Positions 5,453 through 7,984 of a stretch of DNA of 7,984 bases are shown here, in pieces (within the stretch, counting starts at the first letter, position 1; every line of letters begins with the position of its first letter). Position numbers and translations under genes: made by a program. The notes under the pieces were generated by a model. That model ran no database searches and was not told where the DNA came from. It was given only the letters and a program-made list of their open reading frames with translations. The stretch is from Myxococcales bacterium (GTDB taxonomy: Bacteria; Myxococcota; Bradymonadia; REDH01), in NCBI GenBank assembly GCA_018970625.1, contig JAGWVZ010000149.1, positions 1 to 7,984 on the forward strand, given 5' to 3'.

Positions 5453-7984
5453 ATGGAAACTCTTGCGGAATTTCTGGTTTGCCAGCGCCGACTCATGTTT
5501 CTGGTGACGCTGTTGTTCACCGCTGCAGGGCTCATGGCGTGGTTCACGTTGCCGCGCGAAGAAGACCCGCGCATGCCCTATCGCGGCGCGATTATCGTCG
5601 TTCCGTTCCCGGGCGCCGATGCGCTCACCGTCGAGCGGCTGGTGCTCGAACCACTGGAAGAAGAGCTGGCCGAGGTGGTCGAAATTGCAGATGTGGAATC
5701 CGCGGCTCGTGCTGGCGTAGCCGTGGTAAGAGTCATGCTGCGCGACGAAATCTATGACGTCGACGCCGCATGGGATGACGTCGAACGCAAAATCGAGTCG
5801 GCTCATGCCGAATTCCCCGACGCGGTGCTTCAGCCGCAATTCGACCGCGATATCTGGGATCAGGAATCCATCGTGCTGGCTGTTACCGGTAGCGAAAACC
5901 CCGTCGAATTGCGGTCGGCAGCGCTGGAATTACGCCGCCGTCTTCTCTCGGTTTCCGATGTCTCCCGCATCATCGTCACCGCAGATCCGGGTGAAGAAAT
6001 TCGCGTAGAATTACGCGAAGCCGCCGCCCGAGCGTATGGTATCGACCTTCGTATGCTCGCTGCAGCTCTCGGCGCGCGCAATCAGACCATTCCCGGCGGC
6101 AACATCGAAGCGGGCGGGAGAACCATCGTATTGTCTCCACAATCGGAATTCGAATCCATTCAGGAAATTCACGACACGCCTGTTTTCCTGCCCAATGGCT
6201 CAGCCATTCCACTCGGCGACATCGCCGATATCCGCCACACCTCGCTCGACCCCATCCTGTCGCGCATGCGCTTCAATGGAGAGACCTCCATCGGACTCGG
6301 CATTGTTCCACGGGACGGCATCAACATGGTGACCTTCGGCCAACGCATTCGTGCCTTTCTCAACGAGCAGGAATCGTGGCTCGGCCACCTTCGCGTCGAG
6401 GAAGTGACTTTTCAGCCCGACATCGTTCAGGAGCGCCTCCGTAGCCTAGTTTTATCGTTGTTGCAGAGCATTCTGGTCGTTGCACTCGTCCTCGTGCTCT
6501 TCATGGGACCCCGCCTGGGCATTACCGTCGCGCTCGTTGTTCCCGTGGTCACGCTCGCAGCCCTTGCCGTCTGGGCCGCCTCCGGTGGGGTGCTGCACCA
6601 GATGTCGATTGCCGCCATGGTGCTCGCCATGGGAATGCTCGTCGACAACGCCATCGTCGTCGCCGAAGACGTACAGGACCGCCTTGATGCTGGCGAAAAC
6701 CCCTGGGAGGCCGCACGACGCACCATCTCCACCCTGTTGATTCCACTTGGATCAGCAACCGGAACCACCGTCGCCTCATTTGTACCCATGCTTCTATCCA
6801 CGGGACCGACCGGCGACTTCACCCGCGCGATTCCAATACTGGTCATTATAACGCTGGTCCTCAGCTACATCGTCGCCATCGCAGTAACCCCCAGTCTCGC
6901 GGCTATGTTCCTGGCTCCAGGGCCATCGAGCGCCGCTCGCACTTCAGGAAGGTACACCGACTGGATTGGCACCCTCGCTGTCCGGCGTCCCATCATCATT
7001 CTTGTGCTCGCCATCGCGCTCATCGTCGGTGTCAGCACCCTCGCACCCCGCCTCCGGACACAGTTCTTCCCCGCGTCCGACCGCAATCAGTTCATCGTCG
7101 ACATGACCCTCCCGGAAGGAACACACATCGACCTCACCGATGCTACCTCGCAACAGCTTGAGAATCACCTGCTGAGCCTCGATGAAGTCCAGTCCGTTGC
7201 TGCGTTCACGGGAAATGGCGCACCGCACTTCTACTACAACGTCATCTCTCGACCCTCGCAGCCCAATCTTGCGCAATACATCGTTACCACCCGCACCCTC
7301 GCGGATGTGGCATTGGTGATGCAATCCGTCCGCGAATTTGCCGACGCCAGCCTTCCCGGCGCAGAGGTCATCGCCAAGCGCATTGAGCAGGGACCACCGG
7401 TCGGTGCCCCCATCGAAATTCGCCTCACCGGCGACTCGCTCGCCGACCTGCATCAGGCATCCGACCAGGTCATGGAAATCCTCCGACAAAGCATCGGCGC
7501 GACCGATATTCGCTCCTCCATGGGGCAGGGCGCGGCAGCGCTCGACTGGGAAATCGACGACGTCGCGGCCGGTCAGTACGGACTGTCACGTTCCGATGTT
7601 GCACTCGCCCTGCTCGGACAGTCGCGCGGTATTCAGGCGGGCCAGTATCGCGCGGCAGAGGACCCGGTTCCCGTCGTCGTCCGCGGCGCGTTTGGTGAGG
7701 CGCTGCCCGCGGGTGATGTGGCCACGCTCGATGTCGCCACCCCGGGCGGCCGGCCCGTCCCGCTCATGGCCGTCGCACGCGAAACCATCGAGTGGCGCCC
7801 CGCCAGCATCGAGCACCGCAATCGTTCACGCGTTGTGACTGTGTCAGCCCAGGTCGCCGACGGCTCCACGTTTTCCGACATCATGCGCCAGGCTGACCCC
7901 ATGCTCGACGCCATGCAGCTCCCCCCCGGAATTCGGCTCGCCTACGGTGGTGAGACAGAAGGCGCCGGTGAAGCAAACGCCGCC
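5453..7984 (+). CDS. RND-family efflux transporter permease subunit (AcrB/ACR_tran superfamily), 3' end missing
   Basis: The frame is open from ATG 5453 to the right edge, giving 844 of roughly 1,020-1,050 expected residues. The product is the inner-membrane pump that uses the proton gradient to drive export. TM1 is about 15-32. The first periplasmic porter loop carries PREEDPRMPYRGAIIVVPFPGA, the usual RND start. TM2-TM6 fall at about 331-488, including the TM4 motif GMLVDNAIVVAEDV. TM7 is about 514-533, followed by the second porter loop to the edge. In TM4, AcrB has two aspartates (D407, D408); here the pair is D398-N399, as I recall for one subgroup of these pumps. An in-frame ATG at 5441 would add four residues. 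Neither start has a strong ribosome site; 5453 fits the short N-terminus of homologues better. HAE-type drug export is likely, but the substrate cannot be told. Confidence 0.94.
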   Translation, partial: METLAEFLVCQRRLMFLVTLLFTAAGLMAWFTLPREEDPRMPYRGAIIVVPFPGADALTVERLVLEPLEEELAEVVEIADVESAARAGVAVVRVMLRDEIYDVDAAWDDVERKIESAHAEFPDAVLQPQFDRDIWDQESIVLAVTGSENPVELRSAALELRRRLLSVSDVSRIIVTADPGEEIRVELREAAARAYGIDLRMLAAALGARNQTIPGGNIEAGGRTIVLSPQSEFESIQEIHDTPVFLPNGSAIPLGDIADIRHTSLDPILSRMRFNGETSIGLGIVPRDGINMVTFGQRIRAFLNEQESWLGHLRVEEVTFQPDIVQERLRSLVLSLLQSILVVALVLVLFMGPRLGITVALVVPVVTLAALAVWAASGGVLHQMSIAAMVLAMGMLVDNAIVVAEDVQDRLDAGENPWEAARRTISTLLIPLGSATGTTVASFVPMLLSTGPTGDFTRAIPILVIITLVLSYIVAIAVTPSLAAMFLAPGPSSAARTSGRYTDWIGTLAVRRPIIILVLAIALIVGVSTLAPRLRTQFFPASDRNQFIVDMTLPEGTHIDLTDATSQQLENHLLSLDEVQSVAAFTGNGAPHFYYNVISRPSQPNLAQYIVTTRTLADVALVMQSVREFADASLPGAEVIAKRIEQGPPVGAPIEIRLTGDSLADLHQASDQVMEILRQSIGATDIRSSMGQGAAALDWEIDDVAAGQYGLSRSDVALALLGQSRGIQAGQYRAAEDPVPVVVRGAFGEALPAGDVATLDVATPGGRPVPLMAVARETIEWRPASIEHRNRSRVVTVSAQVADGSTFSDIMRQADPMLDAMQLPPGIRLAYGGETEGAGEANAA

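Overview
The window is GC-rich, densely coding DNA with all supported genes on the + strand. The combination of a proton-driven RND pump, a membrane-fusion adaptor and a TetR-family repressor points to a Gram-negative bacterium. A GC-rich proteobacterium is the best guess, but nothing here (no rRNA, no housekeeping marker) fixes the taxon.

Layout: (1) 1-237 is the 3' end of an unidentified gene whose visible part looks like an extracytoplasmic beta-sandwich domain. (2) 385-3237 encodes a 950-residue protein that I read as three parts: a helical N-terminal region, a basic low-complexity linker, then a DUF3800-like (RNase H fold) domain followed by a long alpha-helical, TPR-like C-terminal region. 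It is the most unusual gene in the window and a candidate for an undescribed conflict or RNA-processing protein. (3) 3411-4013 is a TetR-family repressor. (4) 4260-5366 is an RND periplasmic adaptor. (5) 5453 to the right edge is the matching RND inner-membrane transporter, cut off by the window.

Genes 3-5 form one regulatory unit. A 20-bp inverted-repeat operator lies in the promoter region of the repressor gene. Two identical copies of nearly the same operator, 32 bp apart, lie in front of the adaptor gene. The simplest model is that the repressor controls both itself and the pump, and that a ligand (probably a pump substrate) relieves repression. No outer-membrane channel gene is visible; it may follow beyond 7984 or lie elsewhere.

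No tRNA, rRNA, CRISPR array, insertion sequence or attachment site was seen. The intergenic stretches (238-384, 3238-3410, 4014-4259, 5367-5452) are all shorter than 300 bases; the first three hold the regulatory signals listed, and the last holds nothing I can identify.
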